Shown here: positions 44,421-53,238 of the stretch, one piece after another | Position numbering within the stretch: the first letter of the stretch is position 1 | How the letters are laid out: each line of letters opens with the position of its first letter | DNA from: Cellulomonas sp. PhB143 | GTDB lineage: Bacteria > Actinomycetota > Actinomycetes > Actinomycetales > Cellulomonadaceae | Direction of reading: 5' to 3' | DNA length: 64,000 nt | Assembly: GCF_003752595.1 (NCBI RefSeq) | Contig: NZ_RKIJ01000011.1 | Coordinates: 117,322-181,321 of the forward strand | Translations under genes and position numbers: made by a program | The notes under the pieces: generated by a model | Told to the model about the DNA's origin: nothing | What the model saw: only the letters and a program-made list of their open reading frames with translations | Databases searched by the model: none

Positions 44421-44801
44421 ATGGGACTGAGACTGCGAGAGATCTGCCTGGACTGCCCCGACCCCGAGGCCTCGGCAGCGTTCTGGTCGGCGGCACTGGG
44501 CTACCGCGTGACCGAGCGGGACGAGGAGGGCGTCGCGCTCGCCGGTGCCCCCGGGACCCCCGCACTCCTTCTCCTGCGGACCGCCGACGTCAAGACCACG
44601 AAGACGCCCGTGCACATCGACGTGTCCCCGGTCGGGACGACGCAGGCGGAGGAGGTCGCGCGGCTCGAGGCGCTGGGCGCTCGCCGGGTCGACATCGGCC
44701 AGGGAGACGCGTCCTGGGTCGTGCTCGCGGACCCCGCGGGTCTGGAGTTCTGCGTCCTTTCCCGGACCCACCCGCCCGAGCCCGAGCCGTTCGACGACTG
44801 A
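44421..44801 (+). CDS. VOC (glyoxalase/bleomycin-resistance fold) protein
   Basis: 126-residue single VOC domain of the Glyoxalase_6-like type: LREICLDCPDPEASAAFWSAALGY, HIDVSPVG..., LADPAGLEFCVL. The metal-ligand positions His (VHIDV) and Glu (GLEFC) are present, so a metalloenzyme or binding role is possible; substrate unknown. No ribosome site; leaderless-like start. The gene is followed by a 16-bp tandem array. Confidence 0.9.
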   Translation: MGLRLREICLDCPDPEASAAFWSAALGYRVTERDEEGVALAGAPGTPALLLLRTADVKTTKTPVHIDVSPVGTTQAEEVARLEALGARRVDIGQGDASWVVLADPAGLEFCVLSRTHPPEPEPFDD

Positions 44802-44805
44802 CGCG

Positions 44806-44901
44806 CCCCCGGTCCCAGCAGCCCCCGGTCCCAGCAGCCCCCGGTCCCAGCAGCCCCCGGTCCCAGCAGCCCCCGGTCGCGATTGCCCCCGGTCCCGGCG
44901 G
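44806..44901 (+). repeat. 16-bp tandem repeat CCCCCGGTCCCAGCAG x6
   Basis: Four perfect units then two diverged ones of the same length (CCCCCGGTCGCGATTG, CCCCCGGTCCCGGCGG). It fills the gap between the VOC gene and the convergent gene at 44911 and may act in place of a terminator. Confidence 0.92.
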
Positions 44902-44910
44902 CCGACGGCG

Positions 44911-46506
44911 TCAGCGGCCGGCTGCGGCATCCATCACCGCGGACATCTGGTCCAGCGGCGCGAGGACGGCGACGCCCCGGGTGCTCCCGACGGCGCCGTC
45001 GACGAACGACCCGCCGAGGTTCGTGCGCGGGTCGAGCGTCCCGACGTCCGCGATGGACACGGTGCCGTCGCAGCGCGTCGCCGAGGCGCTGAGCGGTGTC
45101 CCGCCGTCGACACCTGCGGGGAACGCCTCGACCTCGACGGGCAGCTCCCCGGTGGCGTCGGTGCTCGAGCACCAGGTGGCGAGCGCGTAGCGCGTCCCGG
45201 GCACGACCTGGCCGACCGACGTGACCCGCACGTCCGGCTGGATCCCGTCGTCGACCACCGTGGCGCGCAGCACCTCGCCGGGGACGGGGCCCGGTCCGGG
45301 CTCGGCGACCTCCCGGATCGTCAGGTCCCCGTCGGGCGAGAGCGTGACGGGCGACGCCGCGCTCCGCACCCAGGTGACGGTGGACGGGTCGTCGGCCGGT
45401 GCGACCGGCAGGAATGCGACGAGCGAGTAGGCCCCGGCCGGCATCGGGGTCGGGTGCGCCTTGCTGCTCCCGGGCACGCAGAGGTCCGTCAGTGTCGTGG
45501 CCGCCGCGAGCTCGACGCCGTCCTCGCCCGGGTCGTCGATCGGGCGCGACTCACCGGGGGCGCCGAGGCCGACGACCCGTCCCGAGCTCACCCACGCGAC
45601 GGCGGCGTCACGGGGCGCGAGCAGGGGACCGCCGAGCGAGCTCGCCAGCGTCCCCTCGAGGATCACCCGCGCGTCCGCCGCGACGTTCGTCCCGCCCGCG
45701 CCGGGCCCGTCGATCGCTCCCGTGAGGTCGAGCGCGACGCCGTCGTCCTCCAGCGTCGTCGGCGCAAGGGCGACGGCGGGGGCCCCGCACACGACCCCGG
45801 CCGGCAGCTGCCCGTCGAGCCCGGCAGGGACATGGCCGTCGACGAACCCCGCCGGCAACGGCTCCGGCTCCGGGACGGCCTCGAGCCCGCCCCGCGCAGC
45901 GTCCGTGGCCTCCCTGGGGGCGAGGGTGGCGGACAAGGACGACGCCGACGACGACGTCGCCCCGCCCGCGGGGACCGCGCCGGTGCCGCTCCCGGCGAGG
46001 GAGGGCGCGACGAGGACCAGCGCGACCACCGCGACCGCGACGAGCGACGTGGCGCCGAGCCGGCCCCTGCGCGTCGCCCGACGGCGCCGCACGCGCCGGC
46101 GGACCTCCGGCACCAGCGCGCCGAGCGTCAGGTGCAGGACGTCGTCGGGCCCGCCGTGCTGCCCCTCGCCGCGCCCGCCCGCCCCTGCGACCGGTCGCCC
46201 GGCGCGGTCCAGGACCGCGCGGCGCACCTGCGCCTCGAGGAGGTCGAGGTCGTAGCGCCCGGTCTCGGCCGCCGGGCGTCGCGACGCGCCGGTCGTGCGC
46301 GCCCCGTAGACCGGACCGACGACGACCTCTTCCGCCGGCGGGGGCGCCGGCGGTGGCGGACGCAGCCGCGAGAACGCGTCGACGAGGGCGTCGGCGACGA
46401 TCCCCGGGGCGGCCGCGGCGTCCCCGCAGGCGTCGGTCGCGAACGTCACGAGCGCCTCGCCGCGCGCCTCGACGAGCGCGTCGAGCGCACCTTCCCAGCT
46501 CGCCAT
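44911..46506 (-). CDS. membrane protein with sigma-factor-like N-terminal region and external domain
   Basis: 531 residues. The N-terminus (about 1-50, WEGALDALVEARGEALVTFATDACGD..GIVADALVDAFSRL) resembles region 2 of ECF sigma factors but lacks clear core-binding acidic motifs. A Pro-rich linker, a helix (LEAQVRRAVLDRA), a very basic stretch (RRRVRRRRATRRGR) and one membrane helix (about 155-175) follow. The remaining 350 residues are extracytoplasmic, Ser/Ala-rich then beta-rich, with paired Cys. Start at 46506 has a strong ribosome site (GGAAGGACAGGG). I do not recognise a named family; a sensing or anti-sigma-like role is a guess. Confidence 0.75.
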   Translation of the reverse strand: MASWEGALDALVEARGEALVTFATDACGDAAAAPGIVADALVDAFSRLRPPPPAPPPAEEVVVGPVYGARTTGASRRPAAETGRYDLDLLEAQVRRAVLDRAGRPVAGAGGRGEGQHGGPDDVLHLTLGALVPEVRRRVRRRRATRRGRLGATSLVAVAVVALVLVAPSLAGSGTGAVPAGGATSSSASSLSATLAPREATDAARGGLEAVPEPEPLPAGFVDGHVPAGLDGQLPAGVVCGAPAVALAPTTLEDDGVALDLTGAIDGPGAGGTNVAADARVILEGTLASSLGGPLLAPRDAAVAWVSSGRVVGLGAPGESRPIDDPGEDGVELAAATTLTDLCVPGSSKAHPTPMPAGAYSLVAFLPVAPADDPSTVTWVRSAASPVTLSPDGDLTIREVAEPGPGPVPGEVLRATVVDDGIQPDVRVTSVGQVVPGTRYALATWCSSTDATGELPVEVEAFPAGVDGGTPLSASATRCDGTVSIADVGTLDPRTNLGGSFVDGAVGSTRGVAVLAPLDQMSAVMDAAAGR

Positions 46507-46660
46507 CCCTGTCCTTCCGACGGTCCCCCCGACGGTCAACCCGCGGCCGCTCGCAGCAGCCCCGTGGCCGCACGCAGACAGTGTGACGTGCCAGGGTCTC
46601 GGTCCGGTGACGATCCGCCGACGGTCCGTGCAGCGTTCGTGGCCCCGGTCACGTTCCGCG

Positions 46661-46666
46661 TACACT
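46661..46666 (+). promoter_or_regulatory. possible -10 element of hppA
   Basis: TACACT, 73 nt upstream of the hppA ATG, in the gap between divergent genes. No good -35 at 17 nt (TTCGTG at 19 nt). Confidence 0.35.
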
Positions 46667-46738
46667 CGCGGCGTGCGTCGGCAGCGTGGCCGGCGCACGC
46701 TCCGGTCCGGAAGTGGCTGCACTCGTCAAGGAGGACGG

Positions 46739-49057
46739 ATGCTCGAGCTCGGCTCCACCAGCATGACGATCGTCGGCGTGATCGCGGTGATCGCGGTCCT
46801 CTCGCTCGTCGTCGCGATGGTGCTGCGGCGCCAGGTGCTCGCGGAACGCGAGGGCACCGAGAAGATGCGGGACATCGGCGACGCCGTCCAGGAGGGCGCG
46901 TCGGCGTACCTGAGCCGGCAGTTCCGCACCCTCGCCCTGTTCGCCGTCGTGGTCTTCGGCCTGCTGTTCCTGCTGCCCGGCGACGGGGGCGTCCGCGTGG
47001 GGCGCTCGGTCGCCTTCCTCGTCGGCGCCGGTTTCTCCGCAGCCATCGGCTACCTCGGCATGTGGCTCGCGGTGCGCGCGAACGTCCGCGTCGCGGCCGC
47101 CGCGACCCGCCCGGGCGGCCGGACGGAGGGGGCCCGGATCGCGTTCCGCACCGGCGGCGTCGTCGGCATGTCCGTCGTCGGCCTGGGCCTGCTGGGCGCC
47201 GCGGGCGTCGTGCTGGTCTTCCAGGGCGACGCGCCGTCGGTCCTCGAGGGCTTCGGGTTCGGCGCCGCGCTCCTCGCGATGTTCATGCGGGTCGGCGGCG
47301 GCATCTTCACCAAGGCGGCCGACGTCGGGGCGGACCTGGTCGGCAAGGTCGAGCAGGGCATCCCGGAGGACGACCCGCGCAACGCCGCCACGATCGCGGA
47401 CAACGTCGGCGACAACGTCGGCGACTGCGCGGGCATGGCCGCCGACCTCTTCGAGTCGTACGCGGTGACGCTGGTCGCCGCGCTCATCCTGGGCAAGGCG
47501 GTCATGGGCGAGGACGGCCTCGTCTTCCCGCTCATCGTCACGGCCGTCGGCGCGATCGTCGCCCTGATCGGCGTCGCGATCACCCGGGTCCGCGGCGAGG
47601 AGAGCGGGCTCACCGCGATCTACCGCGGGTTCTACGTCTCCGCGCTGGTCGGCGCCGTCCTCGCCGCCGTCGCCGCCTTCCTCTACCTCCCGTCGTCGTT
47701 CGACGGCCTCGGCGGCACCGCCGACCTGGGCGACGTCACGGCGGACCCGCGGGTCGTGGCGAGCCTCGCCGTCGTCATCGGCGTGGTGCTCGCCGGGATC
47801 ATCCTCGCGGTGACCGGCTACTTCACGGGGACGACGTCGAAGCCGACGCTGCACGTGGCCGCGACGTCCCGCACGGGGGCGGCGACCGTCGTCCTCTCGG
47901 GCATCGGCGTCGGCTTCGAGTCGGCGGTGTACACGGCCGGGATCATCGCCGCCGCGATCTGCGGGGTGTTCCTGCTGGCCGGCGGGTCCGTGTGGCTGTC
48001 GCTGTTCCTCATCGCCCTCGCCGGGTGCGGCCTGCTGACCACGGTCGGCGTCATCGTCGCGATGGACACCTTCGGGCCCGTCTCGGACAACGCCCAGGGG
48101 ATCTACGAGATGGCCGGCGGCGCGTCGGGAGACGTCGAGTCCGTCGGGGCGGGGGACGACGAGGGGGCCAAGATCCTCACCGACCTCGACGCCGTGGGCA
48201 ACACGACGAAGGCGATCACCAAGGGCATCGCGATCGCGACCGCCGTGCTCGCGGCGACCGCGCTCTTCGGCTCGTACGCGGACGCCGTCGAGAAGGCACT
48301 GGCCGACGTCGACGACGTCGGCTCCGGGCTCGTCACCTCGATGCTCGACTACCAGATCATCTCGCCGGTCACGCTCGTCGGGGTGATCCTCGGGGCCGCG
48401 ACCGTGTTCCTGTTCTCCGGCCTGGCGGTCGACGCCGTGACCCGCGCCGCCGGCGCGATCGTCTACGAGGTGCGCCGCCAGTTCCGTGAGCACCCCGGGA
48501 TCATGACATACGACGAGCGTCCCGAGTACGGCCGCGTGGTGGACATCTGCACCCGCGACTCCCTGCGCGAGCTCGCGACGCCGGGGCTGCTCGCGGCCTT
48601 CGCGCCCATCGCCGTCGGCTTCGGTCTCGGCGTCGGGCCGCTGGCCGGCTTCCTCGCCGGCGCCATCGCCTCGGGCGTGCTCATGGCCGTGTTCCTCGCG
48701 AACTCCGGCGGCGCCTGGGACAACGCGAAGAAGATCGTCGAGGACGGCGCATACGGCGGCAAGGGCTCCCCGGCGCACGAGGCGACGATCATCGGCGACA
48801 CGGTGGGCGACCCCTTCAAGGACACCGCGGGCCCCGCGATCAACCCGCTCATCAAGGTGATGAACCTGGTCTCGGTGCTCATCGCGCCTGCCGTGGTCAT
48901 GCTCAGCGCGCCCGCCGACGCCAACCCCGCGATCCGCGTGGGCATCGCGATCGTCGCGGCCGCCGTCGCCTTCGGTGCCGTGGTCGCCTCACGGCTGCGT
49001 GCCTCCCGCGTGGACCGCGAGCAGGAGGACGAGGTCCCGGCGGCGTCCGTCGTGTGA
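46739..49057 (+). CDS. hppA: membrane-bound proton-pumping pyrophosphatase
   Basis: 772-residue, about 16-helix enzyme hydrolysing pyrophosphate to pump H+. Signatures: EGASAYLSRQFRTL, KAADVGADLVGKVEQGIPEDDPRNAATIADNVGDNVGDCAGMAADLFES (pyrophosphate/Mg site with DNVGD and the DVGADLVGK motif), and DNAKK / GDTVGDPFKDTAGPAINPLIK near the end. GNTTKAITKG has Lys at the position that separates K+-independent (Lys) from K+-dependent (Ala) enzymes, so this is predicted K+-independent. Start ATG 46739 follows AAGGAGGAC. Confidence 0.96.
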   Translation: MLELGSTSMTIVGVIAVIAVLSLVVAMVLRRQVLAEREGTEKMRDIGDAVQEGASAYLSRQFRTLALFAVVVFGLLFLLPGDGGVRVGRSVAFLVGAGFSAAIGYLGMWLAVRANVRVAAAATRPGGRTEGARIAFRTGGVVGMSVVGLGLLGAAGVVLVFQGDAPSVLEGFGFGAALLAMFMRVGGGIFTKAADVGADLVGKVEQGIPEDDPRNAATIADNVGDNVGDCAGMAADLFESYAVTLVAALILGKAVMGEDGLVFPLIVTAVGAIVALIGVAITRVRGEESGLTAIYRGFYVSALVGAVLAAVAAFLYLPSSFDGLGGTADLGDVTADPRVVASLAVVIGVVLAGIILAVTGYFTGTTSKPTLHVAATSRTGAATVVLSGIGVGFESAVYTAGIIAAAICGVFLLAGGSVWLSLFLIALAGCGLLTTVGVIVAMDTFGPVSDNAQGIYEMAGGASGDVESVGAGDDEGAKILTDLDAVGNTTKAITKGIAIATAVLAATALFGSYADAVEKALADVDDVGSGLVTSMLDYQIISPVTLVGVILGAATVFLFSGLAVDAVTRAAGAIVYEVRRQFREHPGIMTYDERPEYGRVVDICTRDSLRELATPGLLAAFAPIAVGFGLGVGPLAGFLAGAIASGVLMAVFLANSGGAWDNAKKIVEDGAYGGKGSPAHEATIIGDTVGDPFKDTAGPAINPLIKVMNLVSVLIAPAVVMLSAPADANPAIRVGIAIVAAAVAFGAVVASRLRASRVDREQEDEVPAASVV

Positions 49058-49097
49058 CGGGAGTGGCCGGGCGCCGCGGCCGGGGGAGGATGGCCGC

Positions 49098-50663
49098 ATG
49101 GCACCCGACGGTCGTGACCCTGCACTCCTCGCCGCGCTGCGCGACGACCTGACCTCGGCGGCATACACCGTCGACGGGGTCGAGCAGGTGCTCGGCCCGC
49201 TGGCCTCCGCCGCGCTCCACCGCGAGCAGTCCGTCCCGGCGCGCAGGGTGCTGGCCGACGCGCTCGCCGGGCCCGGCACCCCCGAGCCCGCCGCCGTGCT
49301 CGCCGAGCTCTTCCTCGTGGGCGGCGACGTCCCGGCGTCGGCGCTGGACCGTGCCCTCCCCGCCGTCGGCGCGGACGGCGCGGTGCGCCTCGGCCTCGTC
49401 GCCCGGGCGGGCGCGGCGCCCGACGACGCGGTGCGGGCCTCGGTGGACCTGCGTCCCTACGCCGCGGCCGACGCCGCGGGCGAGGTGTCCTGGTGGCTCG
49501 CGTCGGACCTGGGCGAGCTGGTCACGGGGGCGCGGCTGCCCCCCGCCCACGTGCTCGGCGCCGGGGGCGCCTCCACGACGCTCGCGCAGGTGACGGTCCG
49601 CACGCCCGTGGACCGGGTGCTGGACCTGGGCACGGGCTGCGGCATCCAGGCCCTGCACGCGGCGCGGCACGCGCGCGCGGTCGTGGCGACGGACATCTCG
49701 GAGCGGGCGCTCGGGTTCGCGGCGTTCAACCTCGCGCTCGACGGCCTCGCCGGGTCCGCCGAGCTGCGCCGCGGCTCGATGCTCGAGCCCGTCGCGGGCG
49801 AGCTGTTCGACCTCGTCGTGTCCAACCCGCCGTTCGTCATCACCCCGCGGCGGGCGGAGGGCCGGGGCGTGCCCGACTACGAGTACCGCGACGGCGGAAG
49901 GGCGGGGGACGACGTCGTCCGCGACCTGGTCACCGGCGTCGGGTCGGTCCTCGCCCCCGGCGGGGTCGCGCAGCTGCTCGGCAACTGGGAGCACCGGCGC
50001 GGTGAGCCGTGGACCGAGCGGGTGGGCCGGTGGCTCGACGAGTCCGGGCTCGACGGCTGGGTGGTCCAGCGCGAGGTGCTCGACCCGGCCGAGTACGCCG
50101 AGACCTGGGTCCGGGACGGCGGGACGACGCCCGGCCGCGAGCCCGGCGCGTGGGAGGCCGCGTACGGCGCATGGCTGGACGACTTCGCGAGCCGGGACGT
50201 CGAGGCGGTGGGTCTCGGGATCGTCACGCTGCGGCGCCCCGCGGACGGTTCCGCGCCGAGCCTGCACCGCCTCGAGGAGCACACCGGCGCGGTGCGCCAG
50301 CCGCTCGGGGCGCACGTCGCGGCGTCCCTCGCGGCGCACGACTGGCTCCGGGCCCGGGACGACGCGGCGCTCGCCGGCGAGCGGCTCGCCGTCGCGCCCG
50401 ACGTCACGGAGGAGCGGTTCCACACGCCGGGTCTCGGCGACCCGAACGTCGTCGTCGTCCGGCAGGGAGACGGCCTCGGCCGGGGCGTGCACGCGTCCTC
50501 GCCCCTCGCGGCGCTCGTCGGCGCGTGCGACGGCGAGCTCACCGTGGGGCAGATCCTCGGGGCGCTCGCGTCGCTCTTCGAGGTGCCGGGCGACGCCCTC
50601 GCCGGTGAGCTGCTCCCCGCGGTGCGCGGGCTGGTCCGCGACGGCTTCCTCGCCCCCGCCTGA
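49098..50663 (+). CDS. SAM-dependent methyltransferase with NPPF motif
   Basis: 521 residues. An N-terminal helical domain (1-145) is followed by a class I methyltransferase: VDRVLDLGTGCGIQALHAARHARAVVATDIS (motif I, about 175) and LFDLVVSNPPFVI (N/D-PP-F motif, about 240) as in N-methylating HemK/RsmC-type enzymes that modify nucleobases or glutamine. The C-terminal 150 residues are a separate winged-helix-like domain (CDGELTVGQILGALASLFEVPG). A related gene occurs near topA in other actinobacteria. Target unknown. ATG with GGAGGA seven bases upstream. Confidence 0.88.
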   Translation: MAPDGRDPALLAALRDDLTSAAYTVDGVEQVLGPLASAALHREQSVPARRVLADALAGPGTPEPAAVLAELFLVGGDVPASALDRALPAVGADGAVRLGLVARAGAAPDDAVRASVDLRPYAAADAAGEVSWWLASDLGELVTGARLPPAHVLGAGGASTTLAQVTVRTPVDRVLDLGTGCGIQALHAARHARAVVATDISERALGFAAFNLALDGLAGSAELRRGSMLEPVAGELFDLVVSNPPFVITPRRAEGRGVPDYEYRDGGRAGDDVVRDLVTGVGSVLAPGGVAQLLGNWEHRRGEPWTERVGRWLDESGLDGWVVQREVLDPAEYAETWVRDGGTTPGREPGAWEAAYGAWLDDFASRDVEAVGLGIVTLRRPADGSAPSLHRLEEHTGAVRQPLGAHVAASLAAHDWLRARDDAALAGERLAVAPDVTEERFHTPGLGDPNVVVVRQGDGLGRGVHASSPLAALVGACDGELTVGQILGALASLFEVPGDALAGELLPAVRGLVRDGFLAPA

Positions 50664-50729
50664 CCGCCGAGAAGTCGATTCTGGCCCCTGATCCGCTCGG
50701 ATCAGGGGCCAGAATCGACTTCTCGGCGG
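50664..50729. repeat. 66-nt perfect palindrome, family H1 copy 3
   Basis: Thirty-two bases (CCGCCGAGAAGTCGATTCTG... , 50664-50695), a 2-nt centre CT, and their exact reverse complement (50698-50729). It starts 1 nt after the methyltransferase stop codon and lies 22 nt before the end of the convergent kinase gene, so it can serve as a bidirectional terminator here. Copy 1 is in a divergent promoter region, so termination cannot be the shared function. Confidence 0.95.
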
Positions 50730-50751
50730 GGCGGTGCGGCGGGCGGGGCAG

Positions 50752-52440
50752 TCAGGCCCCGGGCGCGGTGCCCGGCAGCCTGACCTCGAACACCGTGCCC
50801 TCGAACACCGTGCCCTCGACCACTGTGCCCGCCGACACCGTGCCCGCCGACACCGTGCCCGCCGACCCCGTGCCCGCCGACACCGTGCCCTCCTCGGCCT
50901 CCCCGCCGTTGCTTCGCACCGCGATCGTCCCGCCGTGCGCCTGCACCACGGCCTGCACGATCGCGAGCCCCAGCCCCGTCGACCCGCCGGTGCGGTTGCG
51001 CGCCGAGTCGCCGCGGCTGAACCGCTGGAACAGCGTCGGGGCGAGCGCCGCCGGGACGCCGGGGCCGTCGTCGGACACCGTGACGACCGCCTCGGGACCC
51101 TCGCGGCGGACCCCGACGACCACGCGCGTGCCCGCGGGGGTGTGCACGCGCGCGTTGCCGACGAGGTTCGCGAAGACCTGGCGCAGGCGCATCTCGTCCC
51201 CGGGCACGACGACGTCGTCCCCACCGCGCCCCGCGCCGTTTCCGCCTGCGCCGTCCCCGCCCGCGCCGTCCCCGTCGTCCCCGCCCGGCAGGTCGAGCTC
51301 CCAGACGTGGTCCGGTCCTGCGGCGTGGGCGTCGGTCACCGCGTCGACCGCGAGTCCCGCCAGGTCGACGGGCGCCCGCTCGAGGGGGCGTCCCGCGTCC
51401 AGCCGCGCGAGGAGGAGGAGGTCCTCGACGAGGGCGCCCATGCGCTTCGACTCGGACTCGATGCGGTCGAGCGAGCGCAGCGTGCCGGGTGCGACGTCGT
51501 CGGGCGAGCGGCGCACGAGCTCCGCGTACCCCCGGATCGAGGCGAGCGGGGTGCGCAGCTCGTGCGAGGCGTCGGCGACGAACCGGCGCACCTGGGTCTC
51601 CGACTCGTGCCGCGCGCCCAGCGCCGACTCGACGTGCCCGAGCAGCCGGTTCAGCGCGGCGCCGACCTGGCCCACCTCGGTGCGCGGGTCCGTGAGGGCA
51701 GCGTCCACCCGGGGGATCTCGGCGACCTCGCCGCGGTCGAGGGGCAGGCCGGCGACGTGCGTCGCGGCGTCGGCGACCGCGTCGAGCGGGCGCAGGGAAC
51801 GGCGGACCAGCCACGTGCCCGCGACCCCGGCGAGGGCGATCCCCGCGACCGCGAGCCCGATCTCGACCATCACGTAGCGCTGCAGCGTCGCCTGGAGGTC
51901 CGCGGTGCTCATCGCGGTGACGGACGTGGTGCCGTCCGGCCGGTCGGCGGCGATGGCGCGGTAGGTGCCGAGCCCGGGGACGTCCACGGTCCGCACCGCG
52001 CCGTCCGCCGGTAGGCCGGTGAGCGCCTCGGCCTGCGGGTCGCTGAGCGCCTGCCAGGCGCCGTCGTCGTCGATGTACCCGGCGACCGCGGTGGTCCCGT
52101 CGCCGCGGACCTCGATGCCGATGGTCCCGGCCGCCTGGCCGGGCGGGGGCGAGACGTCGTCGGGGATCTCCTGCGGGGACGGGACCTGGTCCTGCGTGCC
52201 TCCCGGGTCGAGCCCCTGCGCGCCGCCCTGCTGCTCACCGCCCTGCTGCTCGCCGCGGTGCGCCGGGAAGCGGGAGGTCCGCTCGCTGGCCGCGTGCAGG
52301 GAGTCGTCGAGCTGGTCGGTCAGGCTCGTGCGGATCGCGAGCGTCGACGTCGTGCCCAGGGCCGCCGAGAACAGGACCAGGACCGCGACGAGGACGAGCA
52401 CGAGCCGACGCCGCAGCGTCCGCGGCGCGCGGGCCCGCAC
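50752..52440 (-). CDS. two-component sensor histidine kinase
   Basis: 562 residues. Membrane helix 1 (LVLVLVAVLVLFSAALG), an external sensor region of about 130 residues rich in Gln/Gly/Pro, helix 2 near residue 180, HAMP, H-box VADASHELRTPLASIRGYAELV, N-box FANLVGNARVH, G1 SDDGPGVP, G2 GSTGLGLAIV. The C-terminal strand carries seven copies of a 5-residue repeat related to the family ending GTVFEVRLP. A 17-residue Asp/Gly/Asn-rich insert also lies before the N-box. The start GTG at 52440 lies 1 nt after the regulator stop; a GTG at 52476 would overlap it. Confidence 0.93.
   Translation of the reverse strand: MRARAPRTLRRRLVLVLVAVLVLFSAALGTTSTLAIRTSLTDQLDDSLHAASERTSRFPAHRGEQQGGEQQGGAQGLDPGGTQDQVPSPQEIPDDVSPPPGQAAGTIGIEVRGDGTTAVAGYIDDDGAWQALSDPQAEALTGLPADGAVRTVDVPGLGTYRAIAADRPDGTTSVTAMSTADLQATLQRYVMVEIGLAVAGIALAGVAGTWLVRRSLRPLDAVADAATHVAGLPLDRGEVAEIPRVDAALTDPRTEVGQVGAALNRLLGHVESALGARHESETQVRRFVADASHELRTPLASIRGYAELVRRSPDDVAPGTLRSLDRIESESKRMGALVEDLLLLARLDAGRPLERAPVDLAGLAVDAVTDAHAAGPDHVWELDLPGGDDGDGAGGDGAGGNGAGRGGDDVVVPGDEMRLRQVFANLVGNARVHTPAGTRVVVGVRREGPEAVVTVSDDGPGVPAALAPTLFQRFSRGDSARNRTGGSTGLGLAIVQAVVQAHGGTIAVRSNGGEAEEGTVSAGTGSAGTVSAGTVSAGTVVEGTVFEGTVFEVRLPGTAPGA
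50788..50892 (-). repeat. 15-bp in-frame tandem repeat in histidine kinase gene
   Basis: Seven 15-nt units (GACACCGTGCCCGCC and variants on the plus strand) encode GTV[SFV][AE]-type pentapeptides within the last beta strand of the kinase ATPase domain. Unit divergence is low, so the expansion looks recent. Confidence 0.88.
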
Positions 52441-52441
52441 G

Positions 52442-53161
52442 TCAGCCCGCCGCCGGCTTGAGGACGTACCCGACACCGCGCAGCGTGTGGATCATCGGCT
52501 CGCGCCCCGCGTCGATCTTGCGGCGCAGGTAGGAGATGTACAGCTCGACGATGTTGGCCTGCCCGCCGAAGTCGTAGCTCCAGACCCGGTCGAGGATCTG
52601 GGGCTTGGACAGCACCCGGCGCTCGTTGCGCATGAGGTAGCGCAGCAGCTCGAACTCCGTCGCGGTGAGCCGGACCTCCTCGCCGCCGCGGGTGACCTCG
52701 TGCGAGTCCTCGTCGAGCACCAGGTCGCCGACGACGACGGTCGCGCCCCCGCGCTCGGCGGCGGCACCCGCGCGCCGCATCAGCCCGCGCAGCCGCGCCA
52801 CGACCTCCTCGAGGCTGAACGGCTTGGTTACGTAGTCGTCGCCGCCGGCGGTCAGCCCCGCGACCCGGTCCTCGACGGCGTCGCGGGCGGTGAGGAACAG
52901 GACCGGCACCTCGGGCCGGTGGGCGCGCACGCGGCGCAGGACGGAGATCCCGTCGAGGTCGGGGAGCATGACGTCCAGGACGATGACGTCGGGGTCCACG
53001 TCGCGGGCCAGGCGGATGGCGCTGCGGCCGTCGAGGGCGGTGCTGATGTCCCAGCCCTCGTAGCGCAGCGCCGCGGTGAGCAGCTCCGCGAGGTTCGGCT
53101 CGTCGTCGACGACGAGGACGCGCAGGGGGCTGCCGTCCGGGCGGGTCAGGGAGTCGGGCAT
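52442..53161 (-). CDS. OmpR-family response regulator
   Basis: 239 residues. Receiver domain: acidic pair in LVVDDEPN, phospho-acceptor Asp in VIVLDVMLPD, and Lys in YVTKPFSLEE. C-terminal winged helix: LTATEFELLRYLMRNERRVLSKPQILDRVWSYDFGGQANIVELYISYLRRKID with RGVGYVLKP. It pairs with the kinase encoded 1 nt downstream, similar to the TcrA/TrcR or MprA groups of actinobacteria. ATG at 53161. Target genes unknown. Confidence 0.95.
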   Translation of the reverse strand: MPDSLTRPDGSPLRVLVVDDEPNLAELLTAALRYEGWDISTALDGRSAIRLARDVDPDVIVLDVMLPDLDGISVLRRVRAHRPEVPVLFLTARDAVEDRVAGLTAGGDDYVTKPFSLEEVVARLRGLMRRAGAAAERGGATVVVGDLVLDEDSHEVTRGGEEVRLTATEFELLRYLMRNERRVLSKPQILDRVWSYDFGGQANIVELYISYLRRKIDAGREPMIHTLRGVGYVLKPAAG

Positions 53162-53238
53162 GGCTCCATCGTGGCGCGCGGCGGTGGGGCGCGCCTGTGG
53201 TGCACCTGTGCGGCGGCTGTGCCGACTGCCGAGCGGGG

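Noticed and set aside
50664-50729. Copy 3 of H1 as an ordinary terminator only
   Set aside because: It may terminate here, but identical-length copies occur upstream of divergent genes and before a tetR start, so termination does not explain the family.
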